In this document: positions 1 to 7,788 of the stretch, in pieces
Position numbering within the stretch: the stretch's first letter is position 1
How the letters are laid out: every line of letters starts with the position of its first letter
NCBI RefSeq assembly: GCF_018448785.1
Contig: NZ_JAHCLU010000012.1
Location: 124,001 to 188,000 of the forward strand
Origin: Halomonas jincaotanensis
GTDB lineage: Bacteria; Pseudomonadota; Gammaproteobacteria; Pseudomonadales; Halomonadaceae
Reading direction: 5' to 3'
DNA: 64,000 nucleotides
Program-made: the position numbers and the translations under genes
The notes under the pieces: generated by a model
The model's input: only the letters and a program-made list of their open reading frames with translations
Databases searched by the model: none
Told to the model about the DNA's origin: nothing

Positions 1-427
1 TGTTGAGCTTCCCTTTTTTACAGTGAGGCTGGTATTGACTGCGCCCATTTTCTGACTTTGGCCGACTTGATGATTTATACAGTGGACGAGGCGGTGATAA
101 TTCTTGAAATCGCGCGTCTTATCAACGATAAATAATATTCATTAATCGCCAAAATGGCGGCAAGATCGACCCGGTATTAAACTTTAGTCTCGATTTCGTT
201 CCTCTTTCTTGCGGCATGGGTCCGTACAGACTAGCTTGTACTTTGTATGATGTATGACATGTTGTGGTTTGCTACGACACCATCGACATCTACGTACGCT
301 GACGGTTCGAAAGTCTTTTATCCGATAGCTACAAGTACTGCAAGTTGTCTTCGCCGATTAGTAGCTAGAATAATCTGTGTGCCAAGTCATTTTTAGCTTG
401 GTGTGTGAAAAAATAGGAGTAGGCATA
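1..427. other. Non-coding upstream region of the tct operon
   Basis: No convincing gene is seen in these 427 bases. The stretch is richer in A and T than the coding DNA that follows and ends in a Shine-Dalgarno-like AGGAGTAGG just before the tctC ATG at 428. It contains two head-to-tail TGTATGA units at 244-257, described separately as a possible regulator site. A weaker related string (TTATACAG) lies near 76-82. No clear -35/-10 pair was assigned. Confidence 0.5.
244..260. promoter_or_regulatory. Candidate GntR operator upstream of tctC (TGTATGA tandem)
   Basis: Two adjacent TGTATGA units occur at 244-250 and 251-257. The ten bases TGTATGACAT at 251-260 are identical to bases 6907-6916 inside the palindrome at the start of the GntR gene. 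TGTATGATGT at 244-253 also equals the first ten bases of the reverse complement of that palindrome. The same word at the two promoters of one catabolic island suggests a common site for the local GntR protein. This is inference; binding is untested. Confidence 0.45.
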
Positions 428-1405
428 ATGTACAAGAAACCCATTCTGACGCTAGCTGGTGTTATCGCATTATCCACGATGGCCGGGGCAGTGCAGGCCG
501 ATTATCCTGAGCGCGACATTCGAGTGATTGTCCCTTGGGGTGCGGGTGGTGGTACCGATGGCATCGTGCGCAAACTGACAAGCATTGCCGAAGATAGCCT
601 CGATGTTTCCATGTATGTGGAAAATATCGAGGGGGGCGTTAGTGCCACCGGTATTGGCCAGGTCATGAGCTCTCGTCCAGATGGCTATACCATTGGCGCG
701 CTTACCTATGACAGCATCGTAACCGTACCTTGGCAAGGGATGTTGCCGAGCTACAAGATGGACAGGCTGAAACTGATTGCACGAGTGACGAGCGAGCCCG
801 ACGCTATCGTGGTGGATGCCGATTCCGATTATGAAACGATTCATGATCTGATCGAGGCGGCCAAGGCAGATCCGGGTGAGGTTCGCGTTGCCATCCAGAA
901 TCTGGGCGGGCGAATCCACCTGGCGATTCTGCAGTTGCAGGAGCTGACCGATACGGAATTCAGGATCGTCTCTTATCCAGGCGGTGCAGCCCCACAGAAG
1001 GAGGCCATCCTGTCCGACGAGGTCGATGTCGCTCTGACCAGTCTGGGCGATTTTTCCAATCTTCTGGAAGATGGCACCGTGCGGGGTCTCGTCGAGTTCT
1101 CGGATACCCAGAACCCCACTTATCCCGAGGTGCCCACCACGGTGGATGAGGGGATCGATCTGCAGATTGGCAGCTTCATCGTCTTCGCGGCACCGGCGGA
1201 TACCCCGGACGTGGCCATCGAGGTGCTGGAAAACGCTTACCAGACGGCGTACGACAGCGATGAGTTTCAGGAGTGGGTGGCCAATGTCGGGGTAACACCC
1301 AACTGGCTGGGGACCGATGAGGTGACTCCCTGGGCCGAGGAAACGGCCGAGTCGCTGTTCGATGAAATGGATGCGCTGGTCGAAGCCGGCATCATGTCCA
1401 AGTAA
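428..1405 (+). CDS. tctC: TTT transporter substrate-binding protein (TctC/Bug family)
   Basis: Periplasmic solute receptor of a tripartite tricarboxylate transporter. It captures a carboxylate and delivers it to the TctA/TctB membrane pair encoded next. The 325-residue product has a signal peptide of about 24 residues (lysines at 3-4, hydrophobic core, cleavage after AVQA). The mature part starts with the family pattern YPERDIRVIVPWGAGGGTD and is strongly acidic, as expected for a periplasmic protein of a halophile. The ATG at 428 is chosen over the upstream 377 start because it gives a clean signal peptide and follows AGGAGTAGG. A strong hairpin separates it from tctB. The substrate cannot be read from the sequence; this family takes citrate, other dicarboxylates, aromatic acids and sugar acids. 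Confidence 0.9.
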   Translation: MYKKPILTLAGVIALSTMAGAVQADYPERDIRVIVPWGAGGGTDGIVRKLTSIAEDSLDVSMYVENIEGGVSATGIGQVMSSRPDGYTIGALTYDSIVTVPWQGMLPSYKMDRLKLIARVTSEPDAIVVDADSDYETIHDLIEAAKADPGEVRVAIQNLGGRIHLAILQLQELTDTEFRIVSYPGGAAPQKEAILSDEVDVALTSLGDFSNLLEDGTVRGLVEFSDTQNPTYPEVPTTVDEGIDLQIGSFIVFAAPADTPDVAIEVLENAYQTAYDSDEFQEWVANVGVTPNWLGTDEVTPWAEETAESLFDEMDALVEAGIMSK

Positions 1406-1440
1406 TCGACAGCATAAGACAGCATAAAGAGTATAACCAA

Positions 1441-1465
1441 CGTGGCACCGGCGTCCGGTGCCACG
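1441..1465 (+). other. Intercistronic hairpin between tctC and tctB
   Basis: A perfect inverted repeat: CGTGGCACCGG at 1441-1451 pairs with CCGGTGCCACG at 1455-1465 around a CGT loop. No T-run follows, so it is not a typical intrinsic terminator. In transporter operons such hairpins often protect the upstream message so that the binding protein is made in excess over the membrane parts; that role is inferred here. Confidence 0.7.
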
Positions 1466-1493
1466 AGGTCTTCCTACAAAGGGTTCTGAGTCA

Positions 1494-1964
1494 ATGAACA
1501 ACGTCGAACGATTCAGAAAGTCGGCGGTGCTGTTCCCAGTCTTCCTGCTAATCTTGACCACGATCTACCTGGCAGAAGCATTAAGCATACGCTCGCAGTT
1601 TGGCGGTGACACCATTGTGGGACCGCGTTTCATGCCCATCCTCATGGCGATCATCATGTATGTGGCGCTTATCGTCGTGCTGGTGGGTGAGTTGCGTCGA
1701 GACGAGGAGTCGGCATCCAGTGGCTCCTTCCTCAGGCCGTTGCTGGTAGTTGTGGCGACGGGCATTTATATCGCGCTATTCCGTCCCTTGGGTTATGTGC
1801 CTGCCACCTTGGGTTTCGTGATAGCCCTGTTTCTTATCTTTGACTTCGAAAGGCGACGCCCCGCTTTCTTCGCATTCTATGTGATTGCCGTGACAGCTCT
1901 CTTTTACGGCTTGTTTGCCGGTGTTTTTGGGGTGCGGCTGCCCCCTGTGTTAGGAGGATTCTGA
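1494..1964 (+). CDS. tctB: TTT transporter small membrane subunit (TctB)
   Basis: Small integral-membrane subunit of the tripartite tricarboxylate transporter, 156 residues, with about four hydrophobic segments (near residues 12-30, 45-65, 85-105 and 120-150). The start at 1494 (MNNVERF) is preferred to the longer frame at 1458, whose extra codons run through the tctC-tctB hairpin region. Its stop overlaps the tctA start by one base (TGATG at 1962-1966), which implies translational coupling and fits the obligate TctA-TctB pairing. TctB proteins diverge quickly, so identification rests on size, hydrophobicity and position between tctC and tctA. Confidence 0.85.
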   Translation: MNNVERFRKSAVLFPVFLLILTTIYLAEALSIRSQFGGDTIVGPRFMPILMAIIMYVALIVVLVGELRRDEESASSGSFLRPLLVVVATGIYIALFRPLGYVPATLGFVIALFLIFDFERRRPAFFAFYVIAVTALFYGLFAGVFGVRLPPVLGGF

Positions 1965-3481
1965 TGGAGACGTTTATCAGTTTCCTGGGCGGTTTTGGTG
2001 CGTTGCTGAGTTGGGAAGTGCTTGGTTTCATGATTGCCGGTTTCTTGATCGGCACGTTTTTCGGTGCGATGCCCGGTCTTACCTCCGTGCTGGCCATTGC
2101 ACTGCTACTGCCCATTACCTACACGATCGACGTGGTCCCGGCGCTGGTCATGTGCGCCTCCATCTTCATGGCAGGGATGTACTCGGGGAGCATAACGGCC
2201 ACGACGATCAATATCCCCGGCGCGCCGTCCTCGATGATGACCGCGGTGGAAGGCAATGCCTTGATGCTCAAGGGGCATGGCGCCAACGCGCTGGGACATG
2301 CGGCGCTGGGCTCGATGATCGGCGGCTCGATCGGCGCGATCCTGCTCATGGCGTTCATGCCGCTCGCGGCTGAGCTTGCGCTGCTGATCCGCACCCCGGG
2401 GAAGTTCTCGCTAGTCCTCTTCGCACTGGTGGTCATCATCATCGTCGACAAGGGGGCCATCGCCAAGGGCATCGTCGCGACCTCGCTTGGCATCATGCTG
2501 GCCACCGTAGGGATCGATGTGCTCCAGCCGATTCCGCGCTTCGAGTTCGGAACCGAACTGCTGGTCGAGGGTATCGGTTTGATGCCGGTGGTGATCGGTG
2601 CGTTTGCGGTGAGCGAGCTGCTGGTCCAGGCCCAGAACTGGAACCTCTCACTTGAAGGAACCCTTGAGCGGGCGAAGGCCCTCAGGATTCGTCGGCGTGA
2701 TTTCATCCCGCCCTGGTCGGAGATCCGTCAGATCGGGTTCTTTACCTACATCAAGAGCGCGATCATGGGCTATAGCATTGGCATTCTGCCCGGCGCGGGT
2801 GGCTCGATGGCCGCCTTCGTCGCCTATGCCGATGCCAAGCGCAGCTCAAAGCAACCCGAAGAATATGGCTATGGCAGTCGTGAAGGGATTGCCGCTGCTG
2901 AATCGGCGAACAACTCCATGTGCGGCGGTGCCTTCGTGCCCATGCTGATGTTCGGGATTCCGGGGGATCCGACCACGGCCATCGTGCTGGGCGTGTTGGT
3001 CATCAATGGCTTGCAGCCTGGGCCGCGTTTGCTCGAACAGCAGGCTGACCTTATCGCGCCCATGTTTGCTTCCTTGTTCGTGAGTGCCCTGATCCTTATC
3101 CCGCTGACGCTGTTCCTGTTCGGGCCGTATTTCATCAAGATCGTCTCGATTCCCCGCGGCCTTCTCTACAGCTCCATCGCGGTGGTGGCGCTCGTCGGAA
3201 GCTACGTGGCGACCTATTCGATTTTCCAGATGTTCCTGGCGCTGATGTTCGGCGTGCTGGCCTTCTTCCTGCGCAAGCATAACTACTCGGTGGTGGCCAT
3301 GCTGTTGGGCTTCATCCTGGGTCCGGACCTGGAGCAGTATCTGCGACGATCCTTGTCATTCAACGACGGCAATCCGATCGTCTTCCTGACGAATCTTGAC
3401 AGCCTGGCATTTCTAATATTGACCGTAGTATTCGCCTATTTAATCCTTCGCAAGAAGCCAAAGCTCGACGCCATACCCTAG
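1964..3481 (+). CDS. tctA: TTT transporter large membrane subunit (TctA)
   Basis: Main permease of the tripartite tricarboxylate transporter, 505 residues with about 10-12 membrane segments. It carries both family hallmarks: an N-terminal FFGAMPGLT stretch with glycine and proline in the membrane (about residues 26-40) and a second copy, MFGIPGDPTTAIVLG, near residue 330. It probably drives secondary uptake of a carboxylate handed over by TctC. It is coupled to tctB by a one-base overlap and is followed by a large hairpin and then the ThDP enzyme gene in the same direction, so transporter and enzyme are likely co-transcribed. Confidence 0.93.
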   Translation: METFISFLGGFGALLSWEVLGFMIAGFLIGTFFGAMPGLTSVLAIALLLPITYTIDVVPALVMCASIFMAGMYSGSITATTINIPGAPSSMMTAVEGNALMLKGHGANALGHAALGSMIGGSIGAILLMAFMPLAAELALLIRTPGKFSLVLFALVVIIIVDKGAIAKGIVATSLGIMLATVGIDVLQPIPRFEFGTELLVEGIGLMPVVIGAFAVSELLVQAQNWNLSLEGTLERAKALRIRRRDFIPPWSEIRQIGFFTYIKSAIMGYSIGILPGAGGSMAAFVAYADAKRSSKQPEEYGYGSREGIAAAESANNSMCGGAFVPMLMFGIPGDPTTAIVLGVLVINGLQPGPRLLEQQADLIAPMFASLFVSALILIPLTLFLFGPYFIKIVSIPRGLLYSSIAVVALVGSYVATYSIFQMFLALMFGVLAFFLRKHNYSVVAMLLGFILGPDLEQYLRRSLSFNDGNPIVFLTNLDSLAFLILTVVFAYLILRKKPKLDAIP

Positions 3482-3511
3482 TCGTGACAACAGCCATGGC
3501 CTCACTTACTC

Positions 3512-3546
3512 GACTCGCGTCATCAGCCTCGCTGGTGGCGCGAGTC
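3512..3546 (+). other. Hairpin between tctA and the ThDP enzyme gene
   Basis: GACTCGCG at 3512-3519 pairs with CGCGAGTC at 3539-3546, and inside it CATCAG at 3521-3526 pairs with CTGGTG at 3532-3537 (one G-T pair). This makes a stem of about 15 pairs with a CCTCG loop. No T-run follows. It ends about 20 bases before the next ATG and may act as a processing or stability element in the polycistronic message. Confidence 0.55.
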
Positions 3547-3566
3547 TCTGCCATCAGGAACCCGAC

Positions 3567-5240
3567 ATGACCACAACGCCACGACCCTCCCCACGCACCG
3601 GGGGGAAAGTGCTGGTTGACCAGCTCATCATCCACGGTGCCGATAGCGGCTATTGCGTGCCCGGGGAAAGCTACTTGGAAGTGCTCGACGCCCTCTATGA
3701 TCAGCGCGAGCATTTCACGCTCTACAATGCGCGCCATGAAGCCGGCGCGGCGAACATGACTGAGGCCTATGGCAAGCTGACGGGCCGCCCCGGTATCTGC
3801 CTGGTGACGCGTGGCCCGGGGGCCTGCCACGCCGCCATCGGCGTGCATATCGCTCAGCAGGATTCGACGCCGATGATTCTGCTGGTTGGCCAGGTCGACC
3901 GCGGCTCCCTGGACCGGGAAGCGTTTCAGGAGATCGACTACCGGGTCATGTTCGCCGGTGTGGCCAAGTGGGTCGCCCAGATCGATGACGCTCGCCGGAT
4001 TCCGGAATACATGTCGCGTGCCTTTCGAGTCGCCACCTCGGGCCGTCCGGGGCCGGTGGTGCTGGCCCTGCCCGAAGACATGTTGACCGATGTCGTCGAG
4101 GTCGATGATGCGCCACCCTATACGCCATCTCGGCCAAGCGTTGCCCTTGAAGAGATCGAGCGAATCGGTGCCCTGGTGTCGCGTGCCGAGCGCCCGATGA
4201 TGCTGGTGGGCGGCTCGGGCTGGACGGATGAGGCCTGTGCGCAGATCAGGACATTTGCCGAGGCCAACGGGATCCCGGTGGCCTGTTCCTTCCGGCGCCA
4301 GGATATCCTCGACAACGCCTCGGATTGCTATGTGGGCGACTTCGGTACCGCCGTGGTGCCGTCGCTGATCAAGCGTCTGGCCGAGGCCGACCTGCTGTTG
4401 GTCGTCGGCGCCCGGCTCGGCGAGATGACCACCAAGACCTACACCACGCTCACTTCCCCGAATCCCACCCAGACGCTGATCCACGCGCATGTCGACCCGG
4501 ACGAGATAGGCCGTGTCTTCAGCCCAGCGCTGGGTGTCGTTTCGGCGCCCGACAAGCTCGCCGCCGCGTTGGCGCCATGCGATTGGGCGCAGCGCAGCCG
4601 TTGGAGCGAGTGGTGCCAGACGCTTCGCGACGAGTACCTTGCCGATATCCAGCCACCGGCGCACGACTATCCGCTCAACATGGGCGCGGCGATGCACGAG
4701 TTGCGCGACAGCCTGCCGAAGGATTGTATCGTGACCCTGGACGCCGGAAATCATACCGGCTGGGCGCAGCGGTTCCTGGCTTATCAACGTCCCGGTCGGA
4801 TCATCGGTTCGACCTGCGGCTCGATGGGCTATTCGGTGCCCGCCTCCGTGGCGGCGTCGTTGCGCGAGCCCGACAAGTGCGTGCTGGCATTTGTCGGTGA
4901 TGGCGGCTTCATGATGAGCGGCGTCGAGATTGCCACTGCCGTGCAACATGGCGGCCGGCCCATCGTGTTGCTGTTCAATAACGGCACGTACGGCACGATC
5001 CGAATGCATCAGGAGCGCGACCATCCGGGACGCGTCTCGGGGACCGACCTTGTGAACCCCGATTTCGGCCAGATGGCCGCCGGGCTCGGCGCGCATTTCG
5101 AGCGCGTCAGCGATACGGGCAGCGTCAAGCCGGCCCTGGAGCGAGCCATAGCCTCGGGCCGTCCCGCCGTTATCGAACTGATGACCGATCCGGAGCGTAT
5201 TTCGACGCGCACCACCGTTTCGGCACTGCGTTCCGCCTGA
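3567..5240 (+). CDS. Thiamine-diphosphate-dependent enzyme, acetolactate synthase-like
   Basis: A 557-residue member of the ThDP enzyme superfamily with the usual three domains (PYR, central, PP). The catalytic glutamate is in NARHEAGAANMTEAYG (E58). The cofactor motif is GDGGF at 444-448 through NN at 471-472, followed by GTYGTIR. Known relatives decarboxylate or ligate 2-oxo acids (acetolactate synthase, oxalyl-CoA and benzoylformate decarboxylases). It is probably not the biosynthetic acetolactate synthase: no small regulatory subunit is nearby and it follows a tct transporter. I infer that it acts on a 2-oxo acid derived from the imported substrate. SD-like AGGAAC precedes the ATG. Confidence 0.85.
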   Translation: MTTTPRPSPRTGGKVLVDQLIIHGADSGYCVPGESYLEVLDALYDQREHFTLYNARHEAGAANMTEAYGKLTGRPGICLVTRGPGACHAAIGVHIAQQDSTPMILLVGQVDRGSLDREAFQEIDYRVMFAGVAKWVAQIDDARRIPEYMSRAFRVATSGRPGPVVLALPEDMLTDVVEVDDAPPYTPSRPSVALEEIERIGALVSRAERPMMLVGGSGWTDEACAQIRTFAEANGIPVACSFRRQDILDNASDCYVGDFGTAVVPSLIKRLAEADLLLVVGARLGEMTTKTYTTLTSPNPTQTLIHAHVDPDEIGRVFSPALGVVSAPDKLAAALAPCDWAQRSRWSEWCQTLRDEYLADIQPPAHDYPLNMGAAMHELRDSLPKDCIVTLDAGNHTGWAQRFLAYQRPGRIIGSTCGSMGYSVPASVAASLREPDKCVLAFVGDGGFMMSGVEIATAVQHGGRPIVLLFNNGTYGTIRMHQERDHPGRVSGTDLVNPDFGQMAAGLGAHFERVSDTGSVKPALERAIASGRPAVIELMTDPERISTRTTVSALRSA

Positions 5241-5334
5241 CCGGTCCCTAGGTCAAGGGGTGGGGCGGCGCTATTCGGTCAAACAGTGGCTAGGGCCCGA
5301 GTGTTTCTCGTGAGACGCCGGCCTCCGACGAGCC

Positions 5335-5652
5335 TCAATCCTTGAAGAAGGGCGCGGGGACGACGATCTTGTTCTCCTGGCTGACCAGGTAACCCGCCTC
5401 GGCGCTTTTCTTGAGATAGGCGGCCCAGTCGGGGTCTTTCTGCATGGCGGCACGTCGCTGGCTGCGGTCAGCGGCGTCCTGGAACACCCAGATATGCACG
5501 TACGAGTTCACGTTTCCGGTCTCGACCGGGCCGTAAAGCAGTGGTTCGCCCAGGTGGCGTCTCTGGATCGGCCAGCCATGTTCCTCGTAGAGTGCCATTT
5601 GCTTTTTCAAGGTGCCGGGGATGCAGGTATAGGTGCGGTGGTCATAAAGCAT
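5335..5652 (-). CDS. NIPSNAP family protein
   Basis: A 105-residue protein with the ferredoxin-like, dimeric NIPSNAP fold signature: LYDHRTYTCIPG at the start, a central YVHIWVF strand and a C-terminal basic helix before VVPAPFF. The start at 5652 is chosen because AAGGAG lies eight bases upstream and the conserved MLYDHRTY begins there; an open frame to 5787 adds unrelated sequence. It lies downstream of the D-2-hydroxyacid dehydrogenase on the same strand (119-base gap) and converges with the ThDP gene. Small NIPSNAP proteins occur in catabolic clusters, but their biochemical role is not settled. No function is assigned beyond family. Confidence 0.82.
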   Translation of the reverse strand: MLYDHRTYTCIPGTLKKQMALYEEHGWPIQRRHLGEPLLYGPVETGNVNSYVHIWVFQDAADRSQRRAAMQKDPDWAAYLKKSAEAGYLVSQENKIVVPAPFFKD

Positions 5653-5771
5653 GTCGATGCTCCTTGTGCGGAATCGGCCAACCGGCAGTGAGGCGGCTGG
5701 CAGTTCGGTGATGCTGTGGTGGCGCATGCAATGACGAGCCCCCATCCAGCGTGCGTAACAGGGCCAGAGGC

Positions 5772-6728
5772 CTAGCGGACAAGACAAGCGGGATCAATGG
5801 GCTGCCCTTGATCGAAGGCCGTAATGTTGGCCGCCCAATGTGACACCATGCGTACCAGATTGTCTCGCGTCAGCCCGCTGACATGGGGCAGGGTCACGAC
5901 GCTGTCGAGAGCGAGCAGGGGATTGTCGGCAGCGACGGGTTCTTTTTCGAACACATCGAGTCCCGCACCTGCCAGATGGGCGCTTTCCAGCGCGGCGACG
6001 AGCGCCGTTTCATCGACCAGTGCGCCGCGCGACGTATTGATCAGCACCGAGCCCGGTTTCATCAGGGCCAGGCAATCCGGCCCGAGCAAATGGTGGGTAT
6101 CTGCCGTCAGGGGAAGATGCAGGCTGATGACATCGCACTGCGCCAGCAAGGCGTCCATGTCGGCGAAGCGCAGGGAGGAACCGGCGACGGGGCCGGAGGG
6201 CTTGGTGTAGACGATCTCGCAGCCGAACCCCTGAAGCCGCGCGGCGACTTGCTGGCCGATGGCGCCAAGCCCGATCAGCCCGACGGTGGCTGATGACAGA
6301 TCGAAGGTCCGCTGCCAGAGATCCTTCATTTCCCACTGGCCCGTACGCATGGACGCATGGACCTGTGGTATGCGGCGCAGGGTGGCCAGCATCAGCCCGA
6401 TCGTCATGTCCGCTACCGTCGGGGCATTCACGCCGGGGCTGCGCGCGACGGTGATGCCTCTGGCACGGGCCTCGACCAACGGAATCCCGTCGGTTCCCGT
6501 GCCCCACTGATGGATGAGCCGGACAGCCCTGGCCTGCTCCAGCACGCTGGCGGGGAAGCGCAGGCCACGCGTGACGATATAGGGGGCGTCAACGACGATA
6601 TCTGCAAAATCATCCGGGTGACCGGATCTAGGAAACCGCATGTCGAGCCCGGGGCAGATCTTGCGCACGAACGACTGCATGTCGGCGGTCATGGGCTCAA
6701 GCACGGCGACCGGTCCGGTGCGTGTCAT
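5772..6728 (-). CDS. D-isomer-specific 2-hydroxyacid dehydrogenase
   Basis: NAD(P)-dependent interconversion of a 2-oxo acid and a D-2-hydroxy acid. The 318-residue protein has a Rossmann motif GLGAIG at 153-158 and the catalytic triad Arg234 (NTSRGALVDE), Glu263 (DVFEKEP) and His282 (LPHVSG). The length fits the family. Within the island it could feed a 2-oxo acid to the ThDP enzyme or remove its product; the direction is not known. It is transcribed away from the GntR gene, and the 230 bases between them hold the CTGTATGA palindrome. Confidence 0.88.
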   Translation of the reverse strand: MTRTGPVAVLEPMTADMQSFVRKICPGLDMRFPRSGHPDDFADIVVDAPYIVTRGLRFPASVLEQARAVRLIHQWGTGTDGIPLVEARARGITVARSPGVNAPTVADMTIGLMLATLRRIPQVHASMRTGQWEMKDLWQRTFDLSSATVGLIGLGAIGQQVAARLQGFGCEIVYTKPSGPVAGSSLRFADMDALLAQCDVISLHLPLTADTHHLLGPDCLALMKPGSVLINTSRGALVDETALVAALESAHLAGAGLDVFEKEPVAADNPLLALDSVVTLPHVSGLTRDNLVRMVSHWAANITAFDQGQPIDPACLVR

Positions 6729-6905
6729 GAGTCGGCCTCGCTCGGATTTCGCTTCATCTCGACCTCTTTGGCTGTCGGATGTCTGTTTCGTTGAAGTAGA
6801 GAAATGTCATTGGACATGGCCGTTACGGGTAATGCCGGTTAACGTGGGGCATTCTTACCCTGAAGACGGGCTTTTATACGGTAAAATCTAGCTGATCATG
6901 CTATG

Positions 6906-6923
6906 CTGTATGACATCATACAG
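6906..6923. promoter_or_regulatory. Palindromic operator CTGTATGA-CA-TCATACAG
   Basis: A perfect 8-base inverted repeat with a two-base centre lies between the divergent 2-hydroxyacid dehydrogenase and GntR genes, 37 bases before the GntR start chosen here. It overlaps the alternative ATG at 6903, which argues against that start. Palindromes of this size are usual for FadR-type GntR dimers. The shared ten-base word upstream of tctC suggests autoregulation plus control of transport. Confidence 0.6.
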
Positions 6924-6959
6924 CGATACAACACAAACATCATGATTAAGGATGTTGAC

Positions 6960-7697
6960 ATGGTGACGGATCCTGCCCCAATCAATGTGCGAAGGGCGCC
7001 TCAACAGGGGAGTCTATCCGTTCATGTGGCGGATCAACTTGAGTCTCTGATCACAAAGGGTAAGGTGGCGGTGGGTAATAAACTGCCGACCGAAAATAGC
7101 CTTTGCGAGTCCTTCGGGGTCAGTCGTACGGTGATTCGCGAAGCGATTACCCACCTGAAGTCGTTGGGTCTGGTCGAGACGCGTCGGGGTGTCGGCACGA
7201 CGGTGCTGCGGGCCACCACCGTGGAAGCCAAGCCCGCCGAGCGCATCAACCCAACGACGGTCGAGGACATATTGCATTTGCTCGAGTTGAGGTTGACGCT
7301 CGAGCCTACCGCTGCCGAGTTGGCGGCATTGCGTCATGACGACGAGGACCGTCGAGAGCTTGTTGAACGCCATGAGGCCTTCGGCAAGGCTCACCTGGAA
7401 AAAACCCAGGCGCGCAGTGAGGACTATCACTTTCACTTTGCCATCGCCCAGGCGACCAAGAATCCTTTCTTCAAGTCTTTCTACGAGCAGTGGAGCCAAA
7501 GCGTGATTCCACGGGCCAAGCTACTCAGCATCGAAATCGATACCACTTCCTCCAAGCGTTACTTGGAGCGTGTTCACGAAGAGCATACCTACATCCTCGA
7601 GGCGATTCTGTCGCGGGATGCCGAGGCCGCTCGTGAAACCATGTTTCAGCATCTCAACCGTGCGCGGAACACGTATGCCAAGTATCGCGATCAATGA
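6960..7697 (+). CDS. GntR family regulator, FadR/FCD subfamily
   Basis: A 245-residue transcription factor. The N-terminal winged helix-turn-helix (about residues 18-90) includes KLPTENSLCESFGVSRTVIREAITHLKSLGLVE in family order. The C-terminal FCD ligand-binding domain (about 100-235) has the histidine-bearing helices HFHFAIAQATKN and VHEEHTYI that bind a metal or carboxylate in relatives. The start at 6960 is used because 6903 would lie inside the palindrome, although 6942 is also possible. It probably senses the imported acid or a metabolite and controls the surrounding genes. Confidence 0.88.
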   Translation: MVTDPAPINVRRAPQQGSLSVHVADQLESLITKGKVAVGNKLPTENSLCESFGVSRTVIREAITHLKSLGLVETRRGVGTTVLRATTVEAKPAERINPTTVEDILHLLELRLTLEPTAAELAALRHDDEDRRELVERHEAFGKAHLEKTQARSEDYHFHFAIAQATKNPFFKSFYEQWSQSVIPRAKLLSIEIDTTSSKRYLERVHEEHTYILEAILSRDAEAARETMFQHLNRARNTYAKYRDQ

Positions 7698-7788
7698 CCG
7701 GGGCGTATAAAACGTGGCTGGCGCATCATAATCATTGCCATAGCGCTCAGCCAACCCCCTTCTTTTTCTTAGTGACTCAGGAGAGCTC

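Noticed and set aside
3360-5096. Minus-strand open frame of 578 codons opposite the ThDP gene
   Set aside because: Antisense to an enzyme with intact catalytic motifs, and it also runs into the tctA end. No family features.
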